A program made the position numbers and the translations under genes. The notes beneath the pieces were generated by a model that was not told the origin of the DNA, made no database searches, and saw nothing but the letters and a program-made list of their open reading frames with translations. Positions 54,923 to 63,691 of a DNA stretch of 64,000 bases are shown here, in pieces. How positions within the stretch are numbered: the first letter of the stretch is position 1; the number at the start of each line of letters is the position of its first letter. Source of the DNA: JBBQXK01 sp038209775 (GTDB lineage Bacteria > Pseudomonadota > Alphaproteobacteria > Rhodobacterales > Rhodobacteraceae). The DNA lies in the NCBI GenBank assembly GCA_038209775.1, contig JBBQXK010000013.1, positions 15,464-79,463 of the forward strand, read 5' to 3'.

Positions 54923-55936
54923 TCAGTCGTAACTGAGCTTCGTGGCCTTGCCGCGAAAGATCACATAAGCGATCACCGAATAGATCGCGATCACCGGCAA
55001 CACGAAAAGCGTGCCGATCAGGATGATGAACAGGCTTTCGGGCGCATTGGCCGTCTCGTAGATGGTCAGTTGTTCCGGCACGACATAGGGATAGAAACTG
55101 TACGCCATCCCGCCAAAGCCGAACACAAACAGCAAGGTCGAACAGACAAACGGCACCCAGCACCAGCGGTCATCCGGCATCGGCAACCGCTGCAAAACGG
55201 CCCACAAGACCACGATCACCCCCCCCGACAGGATTGGCAGGGGTGCCAGCCAGACAATCTCGGGCCAGGCGAACCACTTTTCATAGATCCGCGCGCTGAC
55301 CAGTGGTGTTGCCAGACTGATCCCGCCCATCCCCAGCACCAGCCCCCAGATGCCGCCCCGGGCCCAGCCCACCGCCTTGTGCTGCAATGCGCCGTCGGCC
55401 TTGATGATCATCCAGGCCGCCCCCTGAAAACTGTAGGCGACCGTCAGGAACACCGCCGTCACCAGCGCGAAGGCCACATGGAACAGTGTCCAGCTCAGCC
55501 CCATGATGTACATCCCCAGCATGAAGCCTTGTGACAGCGCGGTCATCATGCTGCCGACCATAAATGCGCGGTCCCACCACGGTTTGTGCAGGCTCGGGGC
55601 CTTGGCGCGAAACTCGAACGCCACGCCGCGCAGGATGAGGCCGATCAGCATGATCGTGACCGGCGCGTAAAGTGCCGTCAGGATGTCCCCGTGCGCCGCC
55701 GGGAACGCCACCAGCAACAGCCCGATAGCCAGCACCAGCCAGGTCTCGTTGGCGTCCCAGAAGGGGCCGATGGACGCCACCATGCGGTCACGCTCATCGG
55801 GCGTGGCAAAGGGGAACAGGATCCCCACCCCCAGATCAAACCCGTCCAGCACGACATAAATCAGGATCGACAGCCCCATCAGGGCCGCAAAGACGAAGGG
55901 CAGCCAGACGGCGGGATCGGCGAACAGCGTACCCAT
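54923..55936 (-). CDS. cydB: Cytochrome bd oxidase subunit II
   Basis: A 337-residue membrane subunit of the quinol oxidase that reduces oxygen to water. LIYVVLDGFDLGVGILFPF and ANETWLVLAIGLLL are signatures. About eight membrane segments. It starts 3 bases after cydA. No CydX-like small frame is seen in the 123 bases that follow. Confidence 0.95.
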   Translation of the reverse strand: MGTLFADPAVWLPFVFAALMGLSILIYVVLDGFDLGVGILFPFATPDERDRMVASIGPFWDANETWLVLAIGLLLVAFPAAHGDILTALYAPVTIMLIGLILRGVAFEFRAKAPSLHKPWWDRAFMVGSMMTALSQGFMLGMYIMGLSWTLFHVAFALVTAVFLTVAYSFQGAAWMIIKADGALQHKAVGWARGGIWGLVLGMGGISLATPLVSARIYEKWFAWPEIVWLAPLPILSGGVIVVLWAVLQRLPMPDDRWCWVPFVCSTLLFVFGFGGMAYSFYPYVVPEQLTIYETANAPESLFIILIGTLFVLPVIAIYSVIAYVIFRGKATKLSYD

Positions 55937-55939
55937 CCC

Positions 55940-57307
55940 CTATTCCGCCGCCATCACGACACCGGCGTCTGCGGTGGTCAGCGGCTTCACATGCCCGCCC
56001 TTCCGCGCCAGGTAGAACAGCGCGCCGATGTAGGACACCAGAAGGAACGCATAGATCGCTAGGAACGCCGCCAGCGATGACGCGACCATCGCGGGGGCCA
56101 CGTCGCCGACCGCCTCTTTGGTCGACAGAACCCCTGTCACCAGCCAGGGCTGCCGCCCGATTTCGGTGGTGTACCAGCCGGCCAGTGTCGCCACCCAGCC
56201 GCCAAAGGTCATCGCCACCGCCGCCCACATGACCGGCCGCGGCAACCCCTCGGGCCCGCCCCGGCGCCACATCATCACCACCGACAGCCACGACAGCGCC
56301 AGCATGGCAAGCCCGACGCCGACCATCACCCGGAAACTCCAGAACACTGCCGACACCGGCGGGTGCAGCACCTCGCCCTCGGCCGTCACGAAATCGTTCA
56401 GCCCCGGCACCACCCCATCCGCGCTGTGTGTCAGGATCAGCGACGCCCCGTTCGGCACCGCGATCTCGTAGTGGTTGGTCCGCGCCGCCTGATCGGGAAT
56501 GGCGAACAGCAACAGCGGCACGTTCGGCCCTGTCTCCCAGTTGCCCTCCATCGCCGCCACCTTGGCCGGCTGGTGTTCCAGCGTGTTCAGCCCGTGCATG
56601 TCGCCCGCATAGATCTGGAGCGGGATCAGCAGCGCGCCCAGCGTCATCCCGAACCGCAATCCCGTCCCCACCTCGGGCGCACGGTCGCCGCGCAGCCAGC
56701 GCCAGGCCGAGATGCCCGCGATCAGGAACGCCACCGTCAGCCCCGACGACAGCAGCACATGCACCAGCCGGTACGGCATCGACGGGTTGAACACGATGGC
56801 CCACCAGTCGGTCGCATAGACGATGCCGTCGCGCAGCTCATACCCCTGCGGCGTGTGCATCCAGCTGTTCAGAACGATGATCCAGAAGGCACTCATCGTC
56901 GTCCCAAAGGCCACAAGGAAGGTGGCCGTCACATGCACCCAAGGCTTCACCCGGCTGGCCCCGAACAGCATGATCCCCAGAAACACCGCCTCCAGAAAGA
57001 ACGCGGTCAGCACTTCATAGGCCAGCAGCGGCCCCGCGATGGTGCCCACCTTTTCCATGAAGCCCGGCCAGTTGGTGCCGAACTGGAACGACATGGTGAT
57101 GCCCGACACGACGCCCAGTGCGAAGGACAATGCAAAGACCTTCACCCAGAACATGTAAAGATCCATCCAGCGCCGTTCACCTGTTGCGGAAAAGCGCAGC
57201 CGGAAAAACAGCAGCACCCAGCCAAGCGCGATGGTGATGGTGGGAAACAGGATGTGAAAGCTGATGTTGGCCGCAAACTGAATGCGTGACAGCAGCAGGG
57301 TGTCCAT
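55940..57307 (-). CDS. cydA: Cytochrome bd oxidase subunit I
   Basis: A 455-residue heme-carrying subunit. LLSRIQFAANISFHILFPT holds the axial His, and TTEIGRQPWLVTG is conserved near the C-terminus. It is shorter than the E. coli protein (about 520), consistent with a short Q-loop as in cyanide-insensitive (CioA) oxidases. Allows respiration at low oxygen or under inhibition of heme-copper oxidases. Confidence 0.95.
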   Translation of the reverse strand: MDTLLLSRIQFAANISFHILFPTITIALGWVLLFFRLRFSATGERRWMDLYMFWVKVFALSFALGVVSGITMSFQFGTNWPGFMEKVGTIAGPLLAYEVLTAFFLEAVFLGIMLFGASRVKPWVHVTATFLVAFGTTMSAFWIIVLNSWMHTPQGYELRDGIVYATDWWAIVFNPSMPYRLVHVLLSSGLTVAFLIAGISAWRWLRGDRAPEVGTGLRFGMTLGALLIPLQIYAGDMHGLNTLEHQPAKVAAMEGNWETGPNVPLLLFAIPDQAARTNHYEIAVPNGASLILTHSADGVVPGLNDFVTAEGEVLHPPVSAVFWSFRVMVGVGLAMLALSWLSVVMMWRRGGPEGLPRPVMWAAVAMTFGGWVATLAGWYTTEIGRQPWLVTGVLSTKEAVGDVAPAMVASSLAAFLAIYAFLLVSYIGALFYLARKGGHVKPLTTADAGVVMAAE

Positions 57308-57423
57308 GGCGATCTCCGATATTTCTGCGCTGCAATCTAGCCATTTCCCGCTTTCGTGAAAGGGGCCTGCGACCAGCCGCCACGGGCGTCTGGCGGCCGC
57401 GAAACCCGATCCGGCCCGTTGAC

Positions 57424-57463
57424 CCCGCCGATCAAGGTTTTCTTGACTTTGAATATCGGCGGG
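57424..57463. promoter_or_regulatory. Inverted repeat and possible promoter upstream of amt
   Basis: CCCGCCGAT (57424-57432) and ATCGGCGGG (57455-57463) are perfect inverted repeats 22 bases apart. TTGACT (57443-57448) lies between them, with CATACT 19 bases downstream as a weak -10 match. It may be an operator or hairpin in the amt leader. The 264-base gap from cydA holds no gene. Confidence 0.4.
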
Positions 57464-57571
57464 CGTTCATACTAGTTAAAAAAGTTGCCCCACAGCAATC
57501 GTATGCCACTAAAACCGGCAATCCATGACCTTGGGGCCAAACAAGCGCGCGGGCGCAAGGGGGAGGGACCG

Positions 57572-58975
57572 ATGGGAGACAATCTGAGTGCGTTGACGGT
57601 GGTGTTTACCGAGTTCTACTACTGGGTGACGGTGGTGTTCATGTTCCTGATCCATGTGGGATTCTGCATGTATGAGGTGGGCGCGTCGCGGCGCCGCAAC
57701 CACATGCACACGCTGATGAAGAACACGATGGCCATACCCTTGGTCACGGTGACCTTTTATTTCTTCGGCTGGTGGATTTACTGGGCCTTCCCCAATGGCC
57801 CCGGCATCACCGGCGGCCTGATTTCCGCACAGTTCGCCGAACCGTGGAGCCCGCTGATGGCCACCCACCTGTCAGGCCCGACACCGGCCCTGGGTGTCCC
57901 CGCCGATGGTCTGGAAGGTGCCGCCTACTGGCACCGCCTGAACGGCGTGTTCTTTGCAGCCTTCCTTCTGTTCTCGATCACCACTGCATCAATCATCTCG
58001 GGGGCGATCATCGAACGCGCCCGGATGGCCGCGTTCTGGATCGTGGCGGTGATGATCGGATCGGGCGCATGGATCCTTGATGCGTCCTGGGGCTGGCACT
58101 ACGGCGGCTGGATGGTCAAGGTTCTGGGCTACCATGACGCCTATGCCTCGGGTGTGGTGCACGCCATCGCGGGTGGGTCGGCGCTTGCCTTCCTGATCGT
58201 GCTTGGTCCGCGCATCGGCAAGTTCCGCGCCGACGGCACGCCGCGCGACATACCCCCGCACAACCCCTGGCTGGTGACCATTGGCCTGTTCCTGATCTAT
58301 ACCGGGTTCTGGGGCTTCTATGCCGCCTGCAACGTGCCGATGATCTCGCCCGCCTCGATTGCCGGACAGATCACGGGTGAGACGTGGACGGCGACCAACA
58401 TCTATCTCGCCCCCACCACGCTGTCGGCGATCACCTTCAACTTCCTGATGGCGCTGTCGGGCGGGATGATGGGCGGCTACATGATCTCGAAGGGCGACGC
58501 CTTCTGGACCTATTCCTGCGGCCTTTGCGGCATCATCGCGGCCTCGGCGGGCAATGACCTGTATCACCCGATACAGGCCATGTTCATCGGTGCCATCGTG
58601 CCCTGCATCGTCTACAAACTGCACTACTTCGTCGAACGCCGCTTCAAGATCGACGATGCGGTCGGTGCCGTCGCCGTCCACGGCTATGGCGGGTTTATCG
58701 GCGTCGTCGTCGCGGGTTTCATGCTCTGGGGACAGCCGTCCTCACCCTATGAAGGCTATGCGGCGATCAACCCCTTGGGCAACTTCCTTGGCGCCTGCAT
58801 CATGTTCGGCCTTGGCTTCATCCCGACCTACATCGTGGTGAAGATCCTGAACGCGTTCGACCTTTTGCGCGTCCCGCGTGAGGTGGAACTGGCCGGCCTC
58901 GATTTTGCAAACAACGAAGCCTATGAGGCTGCGGTCGCAGAAGTGACCGCCGCCGAACGGGCCATGGTGAAATAA
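57572..58975 (+). CDS. amt: Ammonium transporter (Amt family)
   Basis: A 467-residue membrane channel for ammonium or methylammonium with about eleven segments. The twin pore histidines are in SGVVHAIAGGSALAF and AVHGYGGFIGVVV. GGGGGAGGGAC is just upstream of the ATG at 57572. It heads a gene set with a small TM protein, glxBCD and a type III glutamine synthetase, so supply of ammonia or methylamine to those enzymes is likely. Confidence 0.93.
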   Translation: MGDNLSALTVVFTEFYYWVTVVFMFLIHVGFCMYEVGASRRRNHMHTLMKNTMAIPLVTVTFYFFGWWIYWAFPNGPGITGGLISAQFAEPWSPLMATHLSGPTPALGVPADGLEGAAYWHRLNGVFFAAFLLFSITTASIISGAIIERARMAAFWIVAVMIGSGAWILDASWGWHYGGWMVKVLGYHDAYASGVVHAIAGGSALAFLIVLGPRIGKFRADGTPRDIPPHNPWLVTIGLFLIYTGFWGFYAACNVPMISPASIAGQITGETWTATNIYLAPTTLSAITFNFLMALSGGMMGGYMISKGDAFWTYSCGLCGIIAASAGNDLYHPIQAMFIGAIVPCIVYKLHYFVERRFKIDDAVGAVAVHGYGGFIGVVVAGFMLWGQPSSPYEGYAAINPLGNFLGACIMFGLGFIPTYIVVKILNAFDLLRVPREVELAGLDFANNEAYEAAVAEVTAAERAMVK

Positions 58976-58986
58976 GGAGGGAAACC

Positions 58987-59202
58987 ATGTCGACTAATGG
59001 AATGACATCATGGGCCGTTGACCTCAAGGACGTGGGCGCGATCTATCCGTTTCAGGGAACGGAGACGCTGCTGGTCGCTTTGGGGGTGGCGTTCTGGATC
59101 GGCTGGCACATCTGGCAGATCCGCCACGAGAATGCCGAACTGGCCGCCGAAAAGGCCCGCGCCAGCGGTGATCGCCTCAGAAAGGCCATCGACCGCTACT
59201 GA
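58987..59202 (+). CDS. 71-residue single-TM protein following amt
   Basis: A small protein with one membrane segment at about residues 28-45 (LLVALGVAFWIGWHIWQI) and a charged helical tail (RHENAELAAEKARASGDRL). AAGGAGG lies before its ATG, 11 bases after amt. Unknown function; its place suggests an accessory of the ammonium transporter. It replaces glnK, the usual amt partner, which is not seen here. Confidence 0.75.
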   Translation: MSTNGMTSWAVDLKDVGAIYPFQGTETLLVALGVAFWIGWHIWQIRHENAELAAEKARASGDRLRKAIDRY

Positions 59203-59227
59203 CGGCGCCCTATCCCGTCAGAAACCC

Positions 59228-59250
59228 CCGGGGGCGGTCCTCGCCCCCGG
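59228..59250. terminator. GC hairpin after the amt unit
   Basis: CCGGGGGCG and CGCCCCCGG form a perfect 9-bp stem with a 5-base loop, 25 bases after the small TM gene. There is no T-run, so it may attenuate rather than end transcription. Confidence 0.5.
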
Positions 59251-59415
59251 ATGCGCTTCGCCGACGTTCTGGTTAATGCGCGTGGCTCCGTCACCCGGGG
59301 AACACGCAAGCCCGCCTGCGGCGATCTTTCAGCAAAGTGAAAATTGTTTCTTACCAGTTGTTCCCGGTTTTCATTGTTGCTAGCCTTGGCCGATCGGTGA
59401 AACGGAGGCGAATCC

Positions 59416-60312
59416 ATGTGCGGTATCGTTGGGTTGTTCCTGAAAGACCCCAGGCTGGAACCCGAGCTTGGGGCCATGCTGACAGACATGCTGATCACGA
59501 TGACCGACCGGGGCCCCGACTCGGCGGGCATCGCGATCTATGGCCGGCCGGCACCGGGGCGGGCCAAGCTGACCGTGCAATCGGCGAACCCTGCGGCGGA
59601 TTTCGACGGTCTGGCGGGCGCGCTGGCCGACGCCCTTGGCGTGGCCGTCAAAGGTGAGGTCAAAGCCACGCATCTGGTGCTCGATGTGCCCGCCGGGGCG
59701 CTTGAAGCCGCCCGCACCACGGCCCTTCGCCTGCGACCGGCCCTCAAGGTGATGAGCGCAGGTGACGCCATCGAGATCTACAAAGAGGTGGGCCTGCCAC
59801 GCGACGTCGCCGCCCGGTTCGGTGTCGCGAAGATGGCGGGCACGCATGGCATCGGCCACACCCGGATGGCCACTGAATCCGCCGTCACCCTGATGGGCGC
59901 GCATCCGTTCTCGACCGGGGCCGACCAGTGCCTTGTCCACAACGGCAGCCTCTCGAACCACAACGGCGTGCGCCGCGAACTCCGCCGCCACGGCATGACC
60001 TTTGAGACCGAGAATGACACCGAGGTGGCCGCCGCCTTCATCAGCCACAAGCTCAACCAGGGCGAGGCTTTGGAGCAGGCGCTGGAGGCCACGCTGACCG
60101 ATCTCGACGGGTTCTTTACCTTTGTCGTCGGCACCCGCAACGGGTTCGGCGTGGTCCGCGACCCCATCGCCTGCAAACCCGCCGTGATGGCCGAAACCGA
60201 TGCCTATGTGGCCTTCGGGTCGGAATACCGCGCGCTGGTGAACCTGCCCGGCATCGACGCCGCCCGCGTGTGGGAACCCGAACCCGCCACCGTCTATTTC
60301 TGGGAGCGTTGA
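59416..60312 (+). CDS. glxB: Class II glutamine amidotransferase GlxB (MgsA-like)
   Basis: A 298-residue N-terminal nucleophile amidotransferase beginning MCGIVGLF, with Cys2 (after Met removal Cys1) as nucleophile. HTRMATESAVTLMGAHPF is a family motif. It matches the glutaminase part of glutamate synthase split into three genes (GlxB/MgsA) and is followed directly by glxC and glxD. GGAGG lies before the ATG. Confidence 0.88.
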   Translation: MCGIVGLFLKDPRLEPELGAMLTDMLITMTDRGPDSAGIAIYGRPAPGRAKLTVQSANPAADFDGLAGALADALGVAVKGEVKATHLVLDVPAGALEAARTTALRLRPALKVMSAGDAIEIYKEVGLPRDVAARFGVAKMAGTHGIGHTRMATESAVTLMGAHPFSTGADQCLVHNGSLSNHNGVRRELRRHGMTFETENDTEVAAAFISHKLNQGEALEQALEATLTDLDGFFTFVVGTRNGFGVVRDPIACKPAVMAETDAYVAFGSEYRALVNLPGIDAARVWEPEPATVYFWER

Positions 60313-60996
60313 ATGCAGACCTATGACCTTGCGGCGCAGGGGTTGCGGGGGCTGAACGCAGGCCTGCACGCCCTGCGCGGCCAGACCAACATGACGGCCT
60401 GGGAGGTGGTGAACCCCAAGGGCGCCCACGCCATCGCCGCAGGTTTGGATGCCGCCGTTGAGATCACCGTGCGGGGATCGACCGGGTACTACTGTGCCGG
60501 CATGAACAAGCAGGCCACCATCCGCATCAAGGGGTCTGCCGGGCCGGGCGTGGCCGAGAACATGATGAGTGGGGCCGTCATCATCGACGGCGATGCCAGC
60601 CAGTACGCCGGGGCCACCGGGCGCGGCGGGTTGCTGGTCATCAAGGGCAACGCCGCATCCCGTTGCGGCATCTCGATGAAGGGCATCGACATCGTGGTGC
60701 ATGGCAACATCGGTCACATGTCGGCCTTCATGGCTCAGTCGGGCAATCTGGTGGTCTTGGGCGACGCGGGTGAGGCTTTGGGGGATTCGCTCTATGAGGC
60801 GCGGCTGTTCGTGCGGGGGGCGGTGAAATCGCTGGGGGCGGACTGCATCGAGAAACCGATGCGCGACGAACATCTGGCGCTCTTGGCCGACCTTCTGCAA
60901 CGGGGTGAGGCGGACGCGAAACCGCAGGAATTCCGCCGCTACGGTTCCGCGCGCAAGCTCTATACCTTCAACATCGACAACGCCGGGGACTACTGA
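60313..60996 (+). CDS. glxC: GXGXG-repeat glutamate synthase-like subunit GlxC (MgsB-like)
   Basis: A 227-residue protein with the beta-helix of the glutamate synthase C-terminal domain (GSTGYYCAGMNKQATIRIKG; GGLLVIKGNAASRCGISMKG). It is the structural subunit of the three-gene GlxBCD/MgsABC enzyme. Its ATG directly follows the glxB stop. Confidence 0.88.
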   Translation: MQTYDLAAQGLRGLNAGLHALRGQTNMTAWEVVNPKGAHAIAAGLDAAVEITVRGSTGYYCAGMNKQATIRIKGSAGPGVAENMMSGAVIIDGDASQYAGATGRGGLLVIKGNAASRCGISMKGIDIVVHGNIGHMSAFMAQSGNLVVLGDAGEALGDSLYEARLFVRGAVKSLGADCIEKPMRDEHLALLADLLQRGEADAKPQEFRRYGSARKLYTFNIDNAGDY

Positions 60997-60997
60997 C

Positions 60998-62323
60998 ATG
61001 ACCGACCTCCCCCGCACGCCCCCCCGCTATTCCGCGACCTTCACCCCGGCGGTCAACGCCGAAATCCGTCGCGCCGCCGCGACCGGCATCTATGACATCC
61101 GGGGCGGCGGCACCAAGCGCCACCTGCCGCATTTCGACGACCTGTTGTTCCTCGGCGCCTCGATCAGCCGCTATCCGCTGGAAGGCTACCGCGAGAAATG
61201 TGCCACCGACGTCTGGCTGGGCACCCGCCACGCGAAAAAGCCGATCCACCTTGATATCCCCGTGACCATTGCGGGCATGAGCTTCGGTGCCCTGTCAGGC
61301 CCCGCGAAAGAGGCGTTGGGTCGCGGGGCGACGGCCGCCGGCACCTCGACCACCACCGGCGACGGCGGCATGACCGAGGAAGAACGCGGCCATTCGAAAC
61401 TCTTGGTCTACCAGTACCTTCCCAGCCGCTATGGCATGAACCCCGACGACCTGCGCCGGGCGGATGCAATCGAAATCGTGGTGGGGCAGGGGGCAAAGCC
61501 GGGCGGCGGCGGCATGCTTCTGGGTCAAAAGATCAGCGACCGCGTCGCCGCCATGCGCAACCTGCCCAAGGGCATCGACCAGCGTTCCGCCTGCCGCCAC
61601 CCCGACTGGACTGGCCCGGATGACCTTGAAATCAAGATCATGGAACTGCGCGAGATCACCGATTGGGAAAAGCCGATCTATGTCAAGGTCGGCGGTGCGC
61701 GGCCCTATTACGACACCTCGCTTGCGGTCAAGGCCGGGGCGGATGTGGTGGTGCTGGACGGGATGCAAGGCGGCACCGCCGCGACGCAGGATGTGTTCAT
61801 CGAACACGTCGGCATGCCGATCCTTGCCTGCATCCCGCAGGCGGTCAAGGCGCTGCAGGACCTTGGCATGCACCGCAAGGTGCAACTGATCGTGTCTGGC
61901 GGTATCCGGTCGGGGGCCGATGTGGCCAAGGCGATGGCTTTGGGCGCTGATGCCGTGTCCATTGGCACCGCCGCCCTGATCGCCCTTGGCGACAACGATC
62001 CCCGCTGGGAGGCCGAGTATCAAGCCCTTGGCACCACCGCCGACGCCTATGACGACTGGCACGAAGGCCGCGATCCGGCGGGCATCACCACGCAAGACCC
62101 GGTTCTTGCCGCAAGGTTCGATCCGGTTCTGGGTGGGCGCAGGCTGTCGAATTACCTCAAGGTGATGACGCTCGAAGCCCAGACCATCGCGCGCGCCTGC
62201 GGCAAAAGCCATCTGCACAACCTTGAACCCGAGGATCTGGTGGCCCTGACAATCGAGGCGGCGGCGATGGCCGGGGTGCCCCTGGCCGGGACCAACTGGA
62301 TACCCGGCCGGAACGGATTCTGA
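60998..62323 (+). CDS. glxD: FMN-dependent glutamate synthase family subunit GlxD (MgsC-like)
   Basis: A 441-residue protein with the FMN-binding synthase barrel (IVVGQGAKPGGGGMLLGQKI; LIVSGGIRSGADVAKAMALG) of glutamate synthase. In methylotrophs such a subunit makes N-methylglutamate from glutamate and methylamine. It starts one base after the glxC stop; the ATG at 60998 was chosen over an open frame that runs back into glxC. Confidence 0.9.
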   Translation: MTDLPRTPPRYSATFTPAVNAEIRRAAATGIYDIRGGGTKRHLPHFDDLLFLGASISRYPLEGYREKCATDVWLGTRHAKKPIHLDIPVTIAGMSFGALSGPAKEALGRGATAAGTSTTTGDGGMTEEERGHSKLLVYQYLPSRYGMNPDDLRRADAIEIVVGQGAKPGGGGMLLGQKISDRVAAMRNLPKGIDQRSACRHPDWTGPDDLEIKIMELREITDWEKPIYVKVGGARPYYDTSLAVKAGADVVVLDGMQGGTAATQDVFIEHVGMPILACIPQAVKALQDLGMHRKVQLIVSGGIRSGADVAKAMALGADAVSIGTAALIALGDNDPRWEAEYQALGTTADAYDDWHEGRDPAGITTQDPVLAARFDPVLGGRRLSNYLKVMTLEAQTIARACGKSHLHNLEPEDLVALTIEAAAMAGVPLAGTNWIPGRNGF

Positions 62324-62356
62324 AACAATAACAATTCGCTGCAAAGGGACGTTGAG

Positions 62357-63664
62357 ATGGTGAAAGACCTTGCCAAATGGGCGCACGAAAAGGGCGTCAA
62401 GTATTTCATGATCTCCTACACCGACCTGTTCGGCAGCCAGCGGGCAAAACTGGTGCCGGCACAGGCCATCGCCGACATGTCGGTCGAAGGGGCGGGTTTC
62501 GCGGGCTTTGCCACCTGGCTTGACCTCACCCCCGCCCACCCCGACCTGATGGCGGTACCCGTTCCCACGTCGGTCATCCAACTTCCCTGGAAGAAAGAGG
62601 TGGCCTGGGTCGCCGCCCGCGCCACGATGGAGGGCAAGCTGGTCAAGCAGGCCCCCCGCAACGTGCTGGAACATCTGGTGGCCGAAGCCGCCAAGGATGG
62701 CCTGCGCGTGAAAACCGGGGTCGAGCCCGAGTTTTTCCTTCTGACCCCCGACGGCGCGCAGGTGTCCGACCCCTACGACACCGCCGAAAAGCCCTGCTAT
62801 GACCAGCAGGCGGTGATGCGCCGCTACGATGTGATCGCCGAGGTTTGCGATTACATGCTGGAACTGGGCTGGGAGGCCTACCAGAACGACCACGAGGATG
62901 CGACCGGCCAGTTCGAGATGAACTGGAAATACGACGACGCGCTGCAGACCGCCGACAAGCACAGCTTCTTCAAGTTCATGATGCGGTCGGTGGCCGAAAA
63001 GCACGGGCTGCGCGCCACCTTCATGCCCAAGCCCTTCAAGGGGCTGACCGGGTCGGGCTGCCACGCGCATGTGTCGGTCTGGTCGCTGGACGGGTCCAGC
63101 AACGCCTTTGCCGACAACACCAAGGAACTTGGCCTGTCCGACCGTGGCCGCGCTTTCCTTGGCGGCATCATGCGCCACGCCCCGGCGCTTGCCGCACTGA
63201 CCAACCCCACCGTCAACAGCTACAAGCGCATCAACGCGCCCCGTACGTCCTCGGGCGCCACCTGGGCCCCGAACAGCGTGACATGGACCGGCAACAACCG
63301 CACCCACATGGTGCGCGTGCCGGGCCCGGGCCGGTTCGAGCTGCGCCTGCCTGACGGGGCCGCGAACCCCTATCTTCTGCAGGCGGTCATCATTGCTGCG
63401 GGCCTAGACGGCGTGCGCACCAACGCCGACCCCGGCAAGCGGCACGACATCGACATGTATGCCGAGGGCTGGAAGGTTAAGGGCGCGCCGAAACTGCCCT
63501 TGAACCTTCTGGATGCACTGCGTGCCTTCGACGCCGACAAGACCTTGAAATCCATGATGGGAGCCGAGTTTTCGGCGGCCTACCTGAAGCTGAAAGCGAA
63601 GGAGTGGGACAGCTACATGGCCCATTTCTCGCGGTGGGAAACCGAGAACACGCTGGATATCTAG
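62357..63664 (+). CDS. glnT: Type III glutamine synthetase GlnT / gamma-glutamylmethylamide synthetase
   Basis: A 435-residue glutamine synthetase-like ligase. MISYTDLFGSQRAKLVPA at the N-terminus, VEPEFFLL and GSGCHAHVSV metal-site motifs, and RVPGPGRFELRLPDGAANPY are seen. Proteins of this type are annotated both GlnT and GmaS; GmaS joins methylamine to glutamate. Linkage to glxBCD and amt supports GmaS, but no N-methylglutamate dehydrogenase (mgdABCD) is in the window. Confidence 0.88.
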   Translation: MVKDLAKWAHEKGVKYFMISYTDLFGSQRAKLVPAQAIADMSVEGAGFAGFATWLDLTPAHPDLMAVPVPTSVIQLPWKKEVAWVAARATMEGKLVKQAPRNVLEHLVAEAAKDGLRVKTGVEPEFFLLTPDGAQVSDPYDTAEKPCYDQQAVMRRYDVIAEVCDYMLELGWEAYQNDHEDATGQFEMNWKYDDALQTADKHSFFKFMMRSVAEKHGLRATFMPKPFKGLTGSGCHAHVSVWSLDGSSNAFADNTKELGLSDRGRAFLGGIMRHAPALAALTNPTVNSYKRINAPRTSSGATWAPNSVTWTGNNRTHMVRVPGPGRFELRLPDGAANPYLLQAVIIAAGLDGVRTNADPGKRHDIDMYAEGWKVKGAPKLPLNLLDALRAFDADKTLKSMMGAEFSAAYLKLKAKEWDSYMAHFSRWETENTLDI

Positions 63665-63691
63665 GGTTTGTGAGCAAACGCTCACAAACCC
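63664..63691 (+). terminator. Strong hairpin directly after glnT
   Basis: GGGTTTGTGAG and CTCACAAACCC form a perfect 11-bp stem with a 6-base loop beginning in the last base of the glnT stop codon. There is no T-run after it. The remaining bases to 64000 show no supported gene. Confidence 0.65.

Noticed and set aside
59380..61017. 545-codon open frame opposite glxB and glxC
   Set aside because: Covers two well supported genes on the other strand; no recognisable domain.
61295..63307. 670-codon open frame opposite glxD and glnT
   Set aside because: Spans two genes of the opposite strand and their gap; length reflects few stop codons at high GC.
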